Of a DNA stretch of 11,383 nucleotides, positions 1-8,071 are shown piece after piece. The stretch is from Pavlovales sp. CCMP2436 (Eukaryota; Haptophyta; Pavlovophyceae; Pavlovales), in NCBI GenBank assembly GCA_026770615.1, contig MU631771.1, forward strand, positions 102,549 to 113,931, in the 5' to 3' direction. Position numbers and translations under genes: made by a program. Every line of letters begins with the position of its first letter. Positions within the stretch are counted from its first letter, which is position 1. A model generated the notes under the pieces. The model was not told where the DNA came from. It searched no databases and was given only the letters and a program-made list of their open reading frames with translations.

Positions 1-996
1 GGACCGCACGCGCGCACGTCGTCGTGGCCAGCCCGAGCGCCCCCACCGTATGGCCGCAGCTCGGCGTCGAGCACCTTTAACTCAGGGTGGATGGAGATGG
101 CAAAAGCGACTCCAGCCTCTACTGACCCTTGAGCGACACCGGTCTCGCCGTCACTGCCCATGGGCGTCAGGCCGCCGCCCTTGCTAGTGACGAAGGTCGG
201 GTACTTGGGAGCGAGCGTGGCGTAGAAGAGGCGTGCGAGCGGGGCTAGGCCGGGGGAGCCAACGAGGGTGCGTGCTACCATCTCTGCACGGTCTCCCTCA
301 TTGAAGGCGTTGTAGATGTCGGAGCCTGCGATGCAAATGTGTGGGGTTTCAAGCAGCTCACGCACCCCAAAGATGAGCTTGATGCCGCCTGCCGAGACGA
401 GGACTCCCAGTTGCTGCGGGAAGAGGTATTCCTCGATCTCACCGCGAAGACCCTTGTTGAGGAAGACCCCTTTGGCGAGCCCCCGTCTCAGCGCACACGA
501 GATGCCGATTGGCCGCGCAGCCTCCGCGACGCCGACCTGGGCCGCGCACTTGCGGAGTGGCACGCACCGTGCAGCGCAGAACACAAAGTAGAACCAGGGA
601 GGCAGGTCGCCGTTTGCGAAGGATGATGCCAGCCAGGCGTGTGAGTACTTGGCGTGCGGCATCTCCAACAAAGGGTACGGTCGGGGCAAGCGGTATGAGG
701 TACTCATACTTCCATGGCGACGCGCCCTGGGCCTTGTCGGTCTAGAGCCCGCGATAGGACTCCTGCATCTCCAAGATGCCGACCACGAGCCGGTCAGTGG
801 CGTCGAGGCCTGGGATGACTGGCGGCATGGCCGTCCTCCTGCGCGGGTGCTTGGTGAGCATCTGCTGCAGCACAACTGGGTCCGAGATGTCGGCGAGGCC
901 ATGGCTCTCGAGCAGCTTTGCAGCGTCGGAGAACTTGCCTTTGGAGAGGAGGGCGACGGCAGCCTTGATATCTCGCTCAGTGCTGCGACTCCACAT
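1..996 (-). pseudogene. Reverse transcriptase of a non-LTR-type retroelement, broken and cut by the window edge
   Basis: Read on the minus strand, this is the N-terminal part and palm domain of a reverse transcriptase. The N-terminal stretch (996-742) has the pattern of a short helical region ending in KHP. An in-frame TAG (744-742) interrupts it, and the same frame then continues with SPWKYEYLIPLAP. A frameshift near 640-680 moves the reading to a frame running from the ATG at 662 to position 1, with ANGDLPPWFYFVFCAARCVP and then RPIGIS...LRRGLAKGVF. Box A is SDIYNAFN (about 303-326), box B is VAQGSVEAG, and box C is AGHDDV (about 15-32), so the three catalytic Asp positions survive. His replaces the usual aromatic residue just before the DD pair. 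A copying enzyme for a retroelement is the family role. The stop and frameshift make this copy dead. Family subclass is not certain. Confidence 0.8.
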
Positions 997-1560
997 TATA
1001 GATTTTCAGTATCACATTATAGAATTGCACCGCAACGCGCGGGCAGCGGACGTAGCGGGGGCGGCGCGCGAACGTCTCGTAGCTCAGGCGACGGTTGCGC
1101 GCCGTGGCGCCGCCCTGCGCGAGCTCTAGTTGCCTGGCCCTGCGCGAGCCCTAGTCGCCATCGCAGGCAACTAGAGCTCGCGCAGAGCGGCGGTTGCTCG
1201 CACGCGCACCTCCACTACATCCGGCGCAGGACGGCATGACGGCGCGCGCGCGCTTTCATGCTGCGACCCGCGCGCACGGCCTGGCTGCTCGACACATAGT
1301 CTGACACGATGCTCGAGGGCCGTAGAGGAGAGCGTGCGCAGTGATGCGTCGCGGTCGGTCGCGTGCTCGCACCGCACCGACCGCTCTCTGCGTGTCGCTC
1401 GAAGGTCGCACCGGTGTGCTCGAACTCGGACTGGGGCGACGGCGGGGCAACTGGCGGTGCGAGCGGACTGATCGCAGATAGGGCGCGCTGACTCTACCCT
1501 CGTATCCTTGCGCTCCGCGCCCTTGCACTCCGTGCCTCGCGCTAATGTGCCAGCGTTCTT
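997..1560. other. GC-rich spacer, no gene supported
   Basis: This stretch is very GC-rich and every frame in it gives only low-complexity Arg/Ala-rich translations with no recognisable domain. It starts with two copies of CACATTATAGA (992-1002 and 1013-1023) and ends near another CACATTATA at 1568. It contains the large inverted repeat at 1108-1192 and a smaller perfect 9-bp hairpin (arms 1351-1359 and 1376-1384). It may be untranslated sequence of a retroelement or an older insertion. I see no gene in it. Confidence 0.5.
1108..1192. repeat. 29-bp inverted repeat with 27-bp spacer
   Basis: The left arm 1108-1136 and right arm 1164-1192 are inverted copies that differ at one position; the shared core is CTGCGCGAGCTCTAGTTGCC. 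The spacer itself holds a degraded direct copy of the arm (about 1139-1158), so three related copies lie within 85 bp. The arms could form a stable hairpin. No target-site duplication is obvious. The function is unknown. Confidence 0.85.
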
Positions 1561-1561
1561 A

Positions 1562-2086
1562 ATGTTCCACATTATAAAGCTAATTACTAGAAATCCTGGA
1601 AACCCGACTCTGAAGGGTCCAGCCGCTACCCTCATTAAGGGCGATGAGCCCACAAACGACCCTGATGACCCAGAGGACACGGAAATTGTCCCTTTCACAC
1701 CACCAACCCAGCCACCGCAGAGAAACAACTTGACAAGCACCCACAATGTCGACGCGTTCGCAGCCGTCCTCAACCGCCGCCAACAACAATACACAGATAC
1801 CCAACAAAAACAAAAGGAAGCCAGCAGGGCTGCCCAGGGGCGGAACTCCAACCCCCAAAACCCCCCCAAACGACCTCGCACGAAAAAGGGTACAGGCATA
1901 CCCAACTTTCCAACAGGAAATGGAGCCGGAAGCAGCACACTAACCGCCAACAACACTCCAACAGAAGATAGAGACGAAAGCAGCACACTAACCATTTTAA
2001 ACCCCTCGAAACGCCCACGTGCTCAAAAGGGCCGCCATGGGAAACCCAAGATAATCATCCAATGGACACCAGCGAGAGCCTGGTAA
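1562..2086 (+). CDS. Basic Pro/Gln/Asn-rich protein of retroelement remnant A (ORF1-like)
   Basis: The first in-frame ATG is at 1562, giving 174 residues to the TAA at 2084. The protein looks disordered: an acidic Asp/Glu/Pro segment near the start, a Gln/Asn/Thr-rich middle, and two Lys/Arg clusters (PKRPRTKKG and PSKRPRAQKG) that resemble each other and could bind nucleic acid or act as nuclear signals. The two clusters sit in an internal duplication; GAAAGCAGCACACTAACC at about 1976 also has an upstream near-copy. No conserved domain is recognised. The next frame downstream is an OTU protease, and remnant B (5110-6843, minus) has a comparable basic Pro-rich tail with KRPKPKQEPSSP, so I infer both belong to one retroelement family. 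The ORF is open, but this copy sits beside a broken protease and is probably not functional. Confidence 0.5.
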   Translation: MFHIIKLITRNPGNPTLKGPAATLIKGDEPTNDPDDPEDTEIVPFTPPTQPPQRNNLTSTHNVDAFAAVLNRRQQQYTDTQQKQKEASRAAQGRNSNPQNPPKRPRTKKGTGIPNFPTGNGAGSSTLTANNTPTEDRDESSTLTILNPSKRPRAQKGRHGKPKIIIQWTPARAW

Positions 2087-2129
2087 ATCGAAAAACTCTA
2101 TGCTACCGTAAACCTTATGGACATGGACG

Positions 2130-2768
2130 ATGTGGGCGACGGACGAGAACTGTTTCCTCTACGCAGACATGGGAATCGACGGCAACGGTGCAAGTCACAA
2201 AGAAGCAGCAGCGAACCTCCGCGAATGAGCTTTAGCTCACGCTCGGGCGCTACCCGAAAACGTCCAGAACCACTTAGACCTCAGACGGCCCGACGAAGAC
2301 CCAACTGATCCCTGTGGCAACAGCACTGCTCCCATGTGATCGATGGCATACCAGGCAAAGGAAGGCGGTTGGATACACAATAACATGTTCTACAGCATAG
2401 CAACCATCCTACGGATCGACATAGCAATAGCCACTCACAAGCAAGTGGGAATAGACGTGACCTCAACCTTATTTATTCATATGGCAGGCCCAGACCCCAA
2501 CCTAAATCACCCAGCCCATCCACTACCAAATCAACTTTTAAGCGTCCAATGGGCGCCACCAGCAGCACCAAGACCAGGGGCACGCAGGCTCCGACAGCAT
2601 TCACTAGTCACACTGATAAACACACCCAGACGAACAGACCTCGGACGCACGCCCATTCGCGTGATACACAGCAACATCGGCTCACACTACAGAGGAACCA
2701 AACCACTTATCCCAGGCCAACAACCGCAACCACCTAAGATAGATGAGGAGAGAGTTTTTTTAAGATAA
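2130..2768 (+). pseudogene. OTU-type cysteine protease domain of retroelement remnant A
   Basis: One reading frame runs from the ATG at 2130 to the TAA ending at 2768, about 210 codons, interrupted only by TGA at 2226-2228 and 2337-2339. The start shows the OTU catalytic signature, TDENCFLYADM, with Asp three residues before the presumed nucleophile Cys. The middle, GGWIHNNMFYSIATILRIDI, fits the helix and strand before the core sheet. Near the end, RVIHSNIGSHYRG supplies the His-Tyr expected at the catalytic His. OTU proteases cleave ubiquitin-like linkages, and some retroelements carry them for polyprotein or host-factor processing. The two stops indicate a dead copy unless TGA is read through. 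A TAA lies just upstream in frame. Related sequence is found in remnant B on the other strand. Confidence 0.65.
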
Positions 2769-2902
2769 GTGGAGGACTATTGAGTCACCCCGCCGCCTGG
2801 GACTAGACTAGGGGTTGGAGATTACCGCCCCCCGCGGTTAGGCGAGCTGCGCATTAGCGCACATTATTTTAATTTTATACCAATAATTGTATCCCAAAAA
2901 AA

Positions 2903-2952
2903 TGTCAACTGACAATATTTTAAAAAATGTCAACTGACAATGTCAACTGACA
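2903..2952. repeat. Three copies of TGTCAACTGACA
   Basis: Exact copies lie at 2903-2914, 2928-2939 and 2941-2952. The unit is an imperfect palindrome (TGTCA..TGACA) and the first two copies share longer flanks (AAATGTCAACTGACAAT). They sit in the 220-bp AT-rich gap between remnant A and the Pro-rich ORF. They could be a protein-binding site cluster or simple slippage; the sequence alone does not decide. Confidence 0.8.
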
Positions 2953-2991
2953 CCCAGTACAAACAATAGTTTCAACAACCTACTGGCTTAA

Positions 2992-3279
2992 TCACGTTTA
3001 AACCAAAACTGCCGCTCTTCGCGCCGCAGTCTCTTCCAGCTTCCGCTCGTCCCAGCGCCGCAACCCCCCGTCGAGCGAGCGCCGCCGCCGAGCCCGCCGC
3101 CCAGCACGCCGCCCAGCACGCCGCCCAGCACGCCGCCTAGCCCGCCGCCCAGCCCGCCGCCGAGCCCACCGCCCAGCCCACCGCCAAGCCCGCCGTCCAG
3201 CCCGCCGCCTACAACGCCGACATTCACGCCGCATTCATTCAAGCGACTCATCTTCAAGCGGGCGCTCAAGCGTGTCTGA
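2992..3279 (+). CDS. Ser-Pro-Pro-Pro-rich ORF (hydroxyproline-rich-glycoprotein-like), no start codon seen
   Basis: A frame open from 2992 to the TGA at 3277 encodes about 95 residues. Residues from about position 30 are a run of PPPS, PPST and PPSP units, followed by PPTTPTFTPHSF and a basic tail ending RALKRV. SPPP repeats are typical of extensin/pherophorin-type wall and matrix glycoproteins of algae and plants, where the Pro residues are hydroxylated and glycosylated in the secretory pathway. No ATG or signal peptide is present in this frame, so it would have to be an exon, part of a longer gene, or a chance consequence of a GC-rich repeat. The frame lies just before the repeat protein at 3425-3959 but not in frame with it. 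Confidence 0.35.
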   Translation, partial: SRLNQNCRSSRRSLFQLPLVPAPQPPVERAPPPSPPPSTPPSTPPSTPPSPPPSPPPSPPPSPPPSPPSSPPPTTPTFTPHSFKRLIFKRALKRV

Positions 3280-3424
3280 CACGTCGCATGCTGCCTCAGC
3301 TTGTGTTCGCCTTCCGTCGTATGTCTACCCACATCAAGCGCGTGGCTGTCGTGCGAGCAAGTGCGGTGTCGAATGCCAGTTGCGCAAGTCCACCCGCAAC
3401 CCGCCGATCCCGGCCGTCTCGCCC

Positions 3425-3959
3425 ATGGCCCCCAACCGCAAGCGGGCGCATGCGCGCATCGACATCGTGGTTGAGCTGCGACAGGCATGCGCGGAGACCG
3501 GCGCCGAGTGGGAGGAGCCGCCGACGGCCAGCGCTGGCGACGCCTTTGCGAGCTGGCGCACGCGCAACAGACAGAGCGCGGTACAAGTCTCGCAAAGAGA
3601 GCCACGCGACCGCATTGGCGCGCAACGAGACCGACGCTGCGTTGCAGATGCGGTGCGCTCAGTGGGCCGTGGCGTACGAGACCGCACTGACGGGCGAGGG
3701 CAGCATCGGGAGGCTCGAATGGCACGCGCGGGCGCAAGTGCGCATCGACATCGTGGATGAGCTGCGACAGGCGTGCGCGGAAACCGGCGCCGAGTGGGAG
3801 GAACCGCCGACGGCCAGCGCTGGCGAAGCAGCCTTTGCGAGCTGGCGCACGCGCAACAGAGCGCGGTACAAGTCTCGCAACGAGAGCCACGCGGCCGCAC
3901 TGGCGCGCAACGAGACCGACGCTGAACAGCAATCAGCAGATCACGTATATCGTGTGTAG
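3425..3959 (+). pseudogene. Unrecognised protein with two ~66-residue repeats, frameshifted in the first repeat
   Basis: From the ATG at 3425 the frame reads MAPNRKRAHARIDIV and enters repeat 1 (ELRQACAETGAEWEEPP ... FASWRTRNR). A tandem 4-bp ACAG duplication at 3567-3574, absent from repeat 2, then shifts the frame. The second frame continues ARYKSRKESH, passes a linker (LQMRCAQWAVAYETALTGEG) and a full second repeat, and ends with TAG at 3957-3959. Each repeat is charged, probably helical, and contains ASWRTRNR followed by ARYKSR and ARNETDA. I do not recognise the family. The high similarity of the repeats at DNA and protein level and the preserved frame of repeat 2 suggest a once-coding gene with a recent break. 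A sequencing error at ACAGACAG could also explain it. Confidence 0.45.
3442..3924. repeat. Two direct copies of a ~198-bp segment, period ~286 bp
   Basis: Copy 1 is 3442-3639 and copy 2 is 3728-3924, separated by about 88 bp of non-repeated sequence. By eye they differ at only a small number of sites. These include the 4-bp ACAG duplication in copy 1 and a 3-bp in-frame difference (GGCGACGCC versus GGCGAAGCAGCC). They correspond to the two protein repeats of the overlapping gene remnant. Confidence 0.9.
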
Positions 3960-5109
3960 GGGGATTCTGCCTGGCGATGTGTGTATACTCTTCTACCAGC
4001 TTCCCACTTCGGCGTAGCGCGTAGGAGCCTGCGTCGGAGCGCTAAGATCAGCCTGACTTGAATTTGAAACGTACCGCCAGCCCGAACCCCCCTACATTAG
4101 TATAATAACTGATAATATCACAACATATAACATGAAGTCGACTGCCGGCCAGAGACCGCGTGTTTCATCCGTTGGAGCGACCCGTAGGAGTTCTTTCACA
4201 CGAGTCAGAAAGTGTGCTCGATGACGCAATTTTTTTACAACACATGAACCCGATGTCAGTCTGCTCAACGTTTGACGTTTGACACACGGAAAATCGTGCT
4301 TTATTCGGTACGAGAAACCCCCAAAGGTTTCCAAGCCCAAGTACGACCCCGGATCCGTTTTTTTATAAAATAATTTATTCCGCTCGAGTCCTCTCATCGT
4401 CGTCGGTTCATAACGACGTCACTTTCGCAAGTGAATCCGCCGTTCCAGCAGATCTTCCGCTGCGCCTGAGCTTCGTGACCACCACTGAAAAAATTACATC
4501 GTTGAGTTACCGGACACGCCGATGTCCTTGCCACATTGTCGCCGCCGCTGCCGCCTTCCATGTGCCGCTGTCGTCGTCGTCCCAGCCGCCCACGTTCGAC
4601 TTTCACCACAGCTTGTCGTCTCCTTCTCTCGAGCTGCTGCGGCTGCCGCTGCCACCATTCCCTTCTCCACCACGCCCACACCCTCGCTCTCACCTTCCCC
4701 CCTCCTCTCCCCTCGCCGTTTTGGTTTCGTCAGTCTTAATTTCCGGCTTCTTATCCTTGGGTTAGACTGTGTGTAAATTTCTAGTTATACGTCCGCCCCC
4801 GAATGGTTCTGAAACCCGAACCAGAGCGTTGAAAAACACTCGGATCCGGGGAACTTTCCGAGCACACCGGATACCGTCCCCACCGCTGAGTCTGATCAAC
4901 AAAACGACAATCAACGCCGCTCGACTGATTTGCTGCTGACCGAACTCCTCTGCATCTCGAGCGCTCGAGCTGCCGCATGCCTGCGCACGCGACAATCCTG
5001 TAGCGCCATAGCACATACAACTATACTTCGACAGCCATTATCCCACAGTGTGATTCTTGCCCACGAGGGGCAGGAACCACAAAGTGGAAGGCTTTTGCTG
5101 GGGCCCGGT
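3960..5109. other. Intergenic stretch without a supported gene
   Basis: No frame here gives a recognisable protein. A minus-strand ORF at 4092-4397 has no domain, and its translation ends in a hydrophobic stretch that simply reflects AT-rich DNA. The part from about 4530 to 4730 is pyrimidine-rich on the plus strand with CCGCCG and CTTCCC runs, which could be a leader or promoter-proximal tract but has no gene attached. ACGTTTGACGTTTGACA near 4268 is a short tandem repeat. Nothing else was identified. Confidence 0.5.
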
Positions 5110-5893
5110 CTACCCCACCCCTTCACTGGGGTGGGCCTCGGGCTCAGTGGTTTTGGGTTTTGGTTCAGGGCATTTTTCTTCCCAATTGCGTATCTGATGA
5201 CGCGCCTTCTTTTTGGGCTGTTGGATGGATTCTGGGCTTGCTGGCTCCTGTTTGCGTTTGGATGAGCGCATCACGCGTTGAGGTATGGCCTCGTATTGTA
5301 CGGTGGGTATGGCTGGTGCTGGTGGCAGTGGGGGGGTGACTGGGGCCGACTTCTGTGGCCTGGCAGGGTTGCCCTGGCTTGGTGTGCGCTTGCGGGGCGC
5401 GGCTAGGGTTGATTTTGGGCTTGATGGCTCCTGTTTGGGTTTGGGGCGTTTGTCACTGGCGGCTTGGCGTTCTGTGGCCTGGTTGGCATCGGGGGCCCTC
5501 TTAGACGCTGAGCGCGTCATGCGCGAGTTTGTGGCAGGTTTGTCCGGGCTCATTGGGTGGGCGCATGAATGAGCTGGTACGGTGGCCTCGTATTTTCTAT
5601 GGGAATGGCCGATGCTGGCGGCGCTAGAGGCGTGGCTGGAGGCAGCCTCTGCGTCGGGGCAGGCTTGGCCTGGCTCACTGCGCGTTTGCCTGGCGGGCTT
5701 GGTGTGGCCTCGTGTTGTGTAGCGGATAGGGCCCTTGCTGTGGCGTTGGAGACATGTTTGGTGGTGTGGCCTCGTGTTGTGTAGCGGGTAGGGCCCGTGC
5801 TGGTGGCGTTGGGGGCATGTTTGGTGTCGGGTTCTGCGGAGTGGTCGGGATGTCCGGGTCTTGCACGCGCTTGTGTGGCTCTGCGCGTATGGC
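5110..5893 (-). pseudogene. Proline-rich, basic, repetitive tail of retroelement remnant B
   Basis: On the minus strand, downstream of the OTU/CCHC segment, two further frames carry low-complexity but strongly coding-like peptide. The first (from 6050 down to about 5550) has NATARALSATQHEATPSP-type repeats and ends ENTRPPYQLIHAPTQ. The second (5553-5110) reads MSPDKPATNSRMTRSASKR and has KRPKPKQEPSSPKS and KRKQEPASPESIQQPKKKAR. The frames meet at an ATGA overlap at about 5550-5553, best explained by an indel in repetitive DNA. The two KRxxxxKQEP(S/A)SP motifs are internal repeats. The Lys/Arg/Pro-rich character matches the ORF in remnant A and suggests nucleic-acid binding. A CCCACCCC/GGGGTGGG hairpin (5113-5134) overlaps the last codons. 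Confidence 0.5.
5701..5824. repeat. 62-bp tandem repeat, two copies, with diverged relatives
   Basis: Units begin at 5701 and 5763 with GGTGTGGCCTCGTGTTGTGT, and each continues AGCGG(A/G)TAGGGCCC to GCATGTTTGGTG or ACATGTTTGGTG. More distant relatives start near 5582 (GTGGCCTCGTATTTTCTATG) and 5285 (ATGGCCTCGTATTGTACGGT). On the minus strand they encode a repeated Pro/Ala/Thr peptide of remnant B, so this is a minisatellite in a coding tail. Confidence 0.85.
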
Positions 5894-6843
5894 CTAGAGA
5901 GGTACCGCGGGTAGCGGGTGGGCGTAGTGCGGCGTTGTCCGCGCGGGCGGCGGGGGGGTGGGCGTTCGCTGCTGTTTTTTCCCCGCGGGTGTGGTTGCCC
6001 CCACCTGTGTCTTTTTCTTGGCTGCCCTCTCGGCCGTCTGTGCGTCCCACCAGGACATCTTGAACTTTTTCGCCTCGTATATTGAGATCGTATCCTTGGT
6101 TGCCGCAGCGGATGCCTCGATTGCGGCTTCGCGCAGGTTGTGCATCTCGAGGCTATGGTGTAGAAGCGTAAAGCTTAAAGCGCCGTGCTTTGGGGGGTCT
6201 CCCTCGCTGTCTTTCGCGAGCTCTTCCTTAATGCTCATACCGACCCGTCCGGTGTAGTAATCCGGCCTAGCGATCATGTGTGTTGCCACTCTTTTTGATT
6301 TTAGGATCCCCAGTCGTGGTGCCAGCTCGGTGCAGAGTGCGTCGTGGAGATCTTGGCGGAGCTCGGCCGTTGACGGACACTCGTGGTACAGGTGGTGTTT
6401 GGTATCAGATGGACCGGGTGTCTTGCACAGGGGGCAGGAGGTGCTCATTTTCTCAGGTTTTCTGTCTATTGTTATCTCAATTGAGGCCATCGGCGGAGTG
6501 GTAGTGTCATCTGTTGCTTCAAAGTGTGTCTTGCCTTCATCGATGGAGATTACGCATACCATCCTTCCTCCGTTGCGCGACTCTGCGATAAGCTCAGGTA
6601 AAGATTTTACGTTAGCTCCAGGCCGGGCTGTCCACCCGTTTCCGTTTACGCTGTATGGTAAGAGGCCGTTCAGAGGCTCGGCGCGGTATAGTATATAGCG
6701 ATAAATTTATGCATTTGCCCCTGCTCCAGTCTCTTGATCAGAACCACATCTTTGCCTACGTATGTGGAGATGCTGTGGAGCATGTTATCGTTCATCCATG
6801 CTGCCAGATTTGGTCCGGTGGTACGGGTGAGAAGTCCAAGTGG
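5894..6843 (-). pseudogene. OTU-like domain (C-terminal half) plus CCHC zinc finger of retroelement remnant B
   Basis: From 6843 downward one frame reads GPNLAAWMNDNMLHSISTYV then KDVVLIKRLEQ and stops at 6670. A second frame, open from 6706 to 5894, picks up at RAEPLNGLLPYSVNGNGW, so a frameshift lies in 6670-6706. The second frame gives RMVCVISIDEGKTHFEAT, whose Thr-His-Phe fits the catalytic-His strand of OTU-type proteases, then CPLC...HLYHEC (about 6378-6440), a C-x2-C-x10-H-x4-C finger. This spacing is the one usually found near the C-terminus of LINE polyproteins, where it binds nucleic acid. The part after the finger is helical and charged, with SWWDAQTAERAAKKK. The AAWMNDNMLHSIS segment aligns with GGWIHNNMFYSIA of remnant A. 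The N-terminal half with the nucleophile Cys is missing. Confidence 0.6.
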
Positions 6844-6846
6844 TCA

Positions 6847-6863
6847 GGCCCTCTCCGAGGGCC
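6847..6863. repeat. 7-bp-arm hairpin at the edge of remnant B
   Basis: GGCCCTC TCC GAGGGCC is a perfect hairpin, followed at once by GATCTTTTAAAAAAGA. It lies directly upstream of the point where the OTU-like reading of remnant B stops being recognisable, so it may mark a rearrangement or insertion edge. On the plus strand the hairpin followed by a short T run resembles an intrinsic terminator, but this is a eukaryotic context. Confidence 0.5.
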
Positions 6864-7093
6864 GATCTTTTAAAAAAGAACGGCTCTGTCCGTCCGGCCT
6901 AACAACAGAGGCTGGAAGCGGAACCTTGCGCGACGGGACCTGGGTAAGGCTCGGAAGGCGAAGCGGAAGCTGACTTGGGGGGCGAGTGCAGACCAGCAGA
7001 CTCAGGGCGAGTGCGGACCCGGGACTAGTAGAAAGGAGGGAGCAGGCTGAGAGCACGCTGCAGAGGGCAGTGGCCGAGAGTGGAGCCAGGGGG

Positions 7094-7849
7094 ATGGGGA
7101 GGCCAGACTTCACCGAGGAGCTCGCCGCTCTGCCGGTCCTCCTCGCTCGGCAGATTGACCTTACCGGGGAGCCCTACGTCGCCCCGATGATCCACGACGC
7201 GGACGGACTCAGCGAGCACCTGCCGGCCATTTGCAATGCGATCCAATCGCGGCTCAGCTCACGGCAGCTCGAGGCGACCTACCAGCGTTGCCTTGCCCTG
7301 GAGCTCGAGAGCGCCGGCGTCTGGGTCGCCTTGGAGGTCTCGGTCGCTCTCACCTACAAAAGCCAGCAGGTGGGTACGCGCCGCGCCGACTGCGTGCTCA
7401 CGACCGAGGAGGGGTCCCGCGCAGTCGTCGAGCTCAAGGCGGTCGCGTGCCTAACGAGCGAGCACCTACGGCAGCTCGAGTTCTACATGGTTGCCTTTGA
7501 TATCACCCACGGCTACCTGGTGAACTTCCCCCACGACTCTGGTTTCCTAGAGCTCAGCGAGGACAACGGCGCCCGGAGCGTCTTCAATGTGCGCGTACTC
7601 TCCGGCGTGGATGCGCAGCTAAGTGACCGCGTCACCCGAGGCCAGCATGCCGATTCATCCGTGCAGGTCGTGCAGGTCACACGGGTAATCTCGTTGCCCG
7701 GCGTTCAGCTTGGCATCGCTTCGCCACCGGGATCCCGGGCGACGCCCGCGGCGGTAGCTGTTTATGGCGTGACCAAACTGGGAAAAGCGTGCAAGGTCTG
7801 CCTCAAGGAACAGGGGTTCTGCAAGATGCACGAGAATCAGAAGCCCTAG
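7094..7849 (+). CDS. GxxExxY-family protein (PD-(D/E)XK nuclease fold) with C-terminal Cys/His cluster
   Basis: The first ATG of the open frame (a TGA lies upstream at 6971) is at 7094, giving 251 residues. Residues 39-145 match the GxxExxY family: RQLEATYQRCLALELE is the signature region (Glu60 and Tyr63 kept, Arg57 in place of Gly). TYKSQQVGTRRADCV then supplies Asp99, VVELKAV supplies Glu113-x-Lys115, and LRQLEFYM supplies the conserved Gln127, followed by GYLVNFPH. Asp, Glu and Lys form the nuclease-fold active site, so DNA or RNA cleavage is possible, though the family's role is poorly known. The family is usually about 125-150 residues. Here about 100 extra residues end in CKVCLKEQGFCKMH, a C-x2-C-x6-C-x2-H pattern that may bind zinc and recalls G-TK-G-C-type modules in some viral proteins. 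The frame is intact between two mobile-element regions. Horizontal origin is an inference. Confidence 0.75.
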   Translation: MGRPDFTEELAALPVLLARQIDLTGEPYVAPMIHDADGLSEHLPAICNAIQSRLSSRQLEATYQRCLALELESAGVWVALEVSVALTYKSQQVGTRRADCVLTTEEGSRAVVELKAVACLTSEHLRQLEFYMVAFDITHGYLVNFPHDSGFLELSEDNGARSVFNVRVLSGVDAQLSDRVTRGQHADSSVQVVQVTRVISLPGVQLGIASPPGSRATPAAVAVYGVTKLGKACKVCLKEQGFCKMHENQKP

Positions 7850-8071
7850 CCGGAGCAGCCGATCGCCGCCCAGCGCAGACACATGACACACTGCAACCAG
7901 CAAAGCATCTCCGAATATTCCCCCTCGCCCGTGCACATCACCGGCGCCCCATCCATCGCCGCCGAATTAGGCGTGCGGCAGGGGAAGTGCTCTGCAGCGC
8001 TCAGAGTCAGACCAGCTCGAATTCAGACAGACCGCCAGCCAGAGACACAGTCCTCAAACCTAATTATATTG

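Noticed and set aside
649..1239. Plus-strand ORFs across the left end
   Set aside because: They are shadows of the minus-strand reverse transcriptase, which has recognisable motifs.
2988..3932. Long minus-strand ORF with a Gly-rich repeat
   Set aside because: It is the antisense of the SPPP and two-repeat frames. The composition is a mirror of GC-rich codons, and the plus-strand frames carry the repeat logic.
4092..4397. 101-residue minus-strand ORF
   Set aside because: It has no domain, no splice support and no composition bias different from its surroundings, and it crosses AT-rich runs. I do not call it a gene.
6986..7093. N-terminal extension of the GxxExxY protein starting at GTG
   Set aside because: A eukaryotic gene should start at ATG. 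The added residues have no family support, and the region holds a short direct repeat (GGCGAGTGC at 6981 and 7006).
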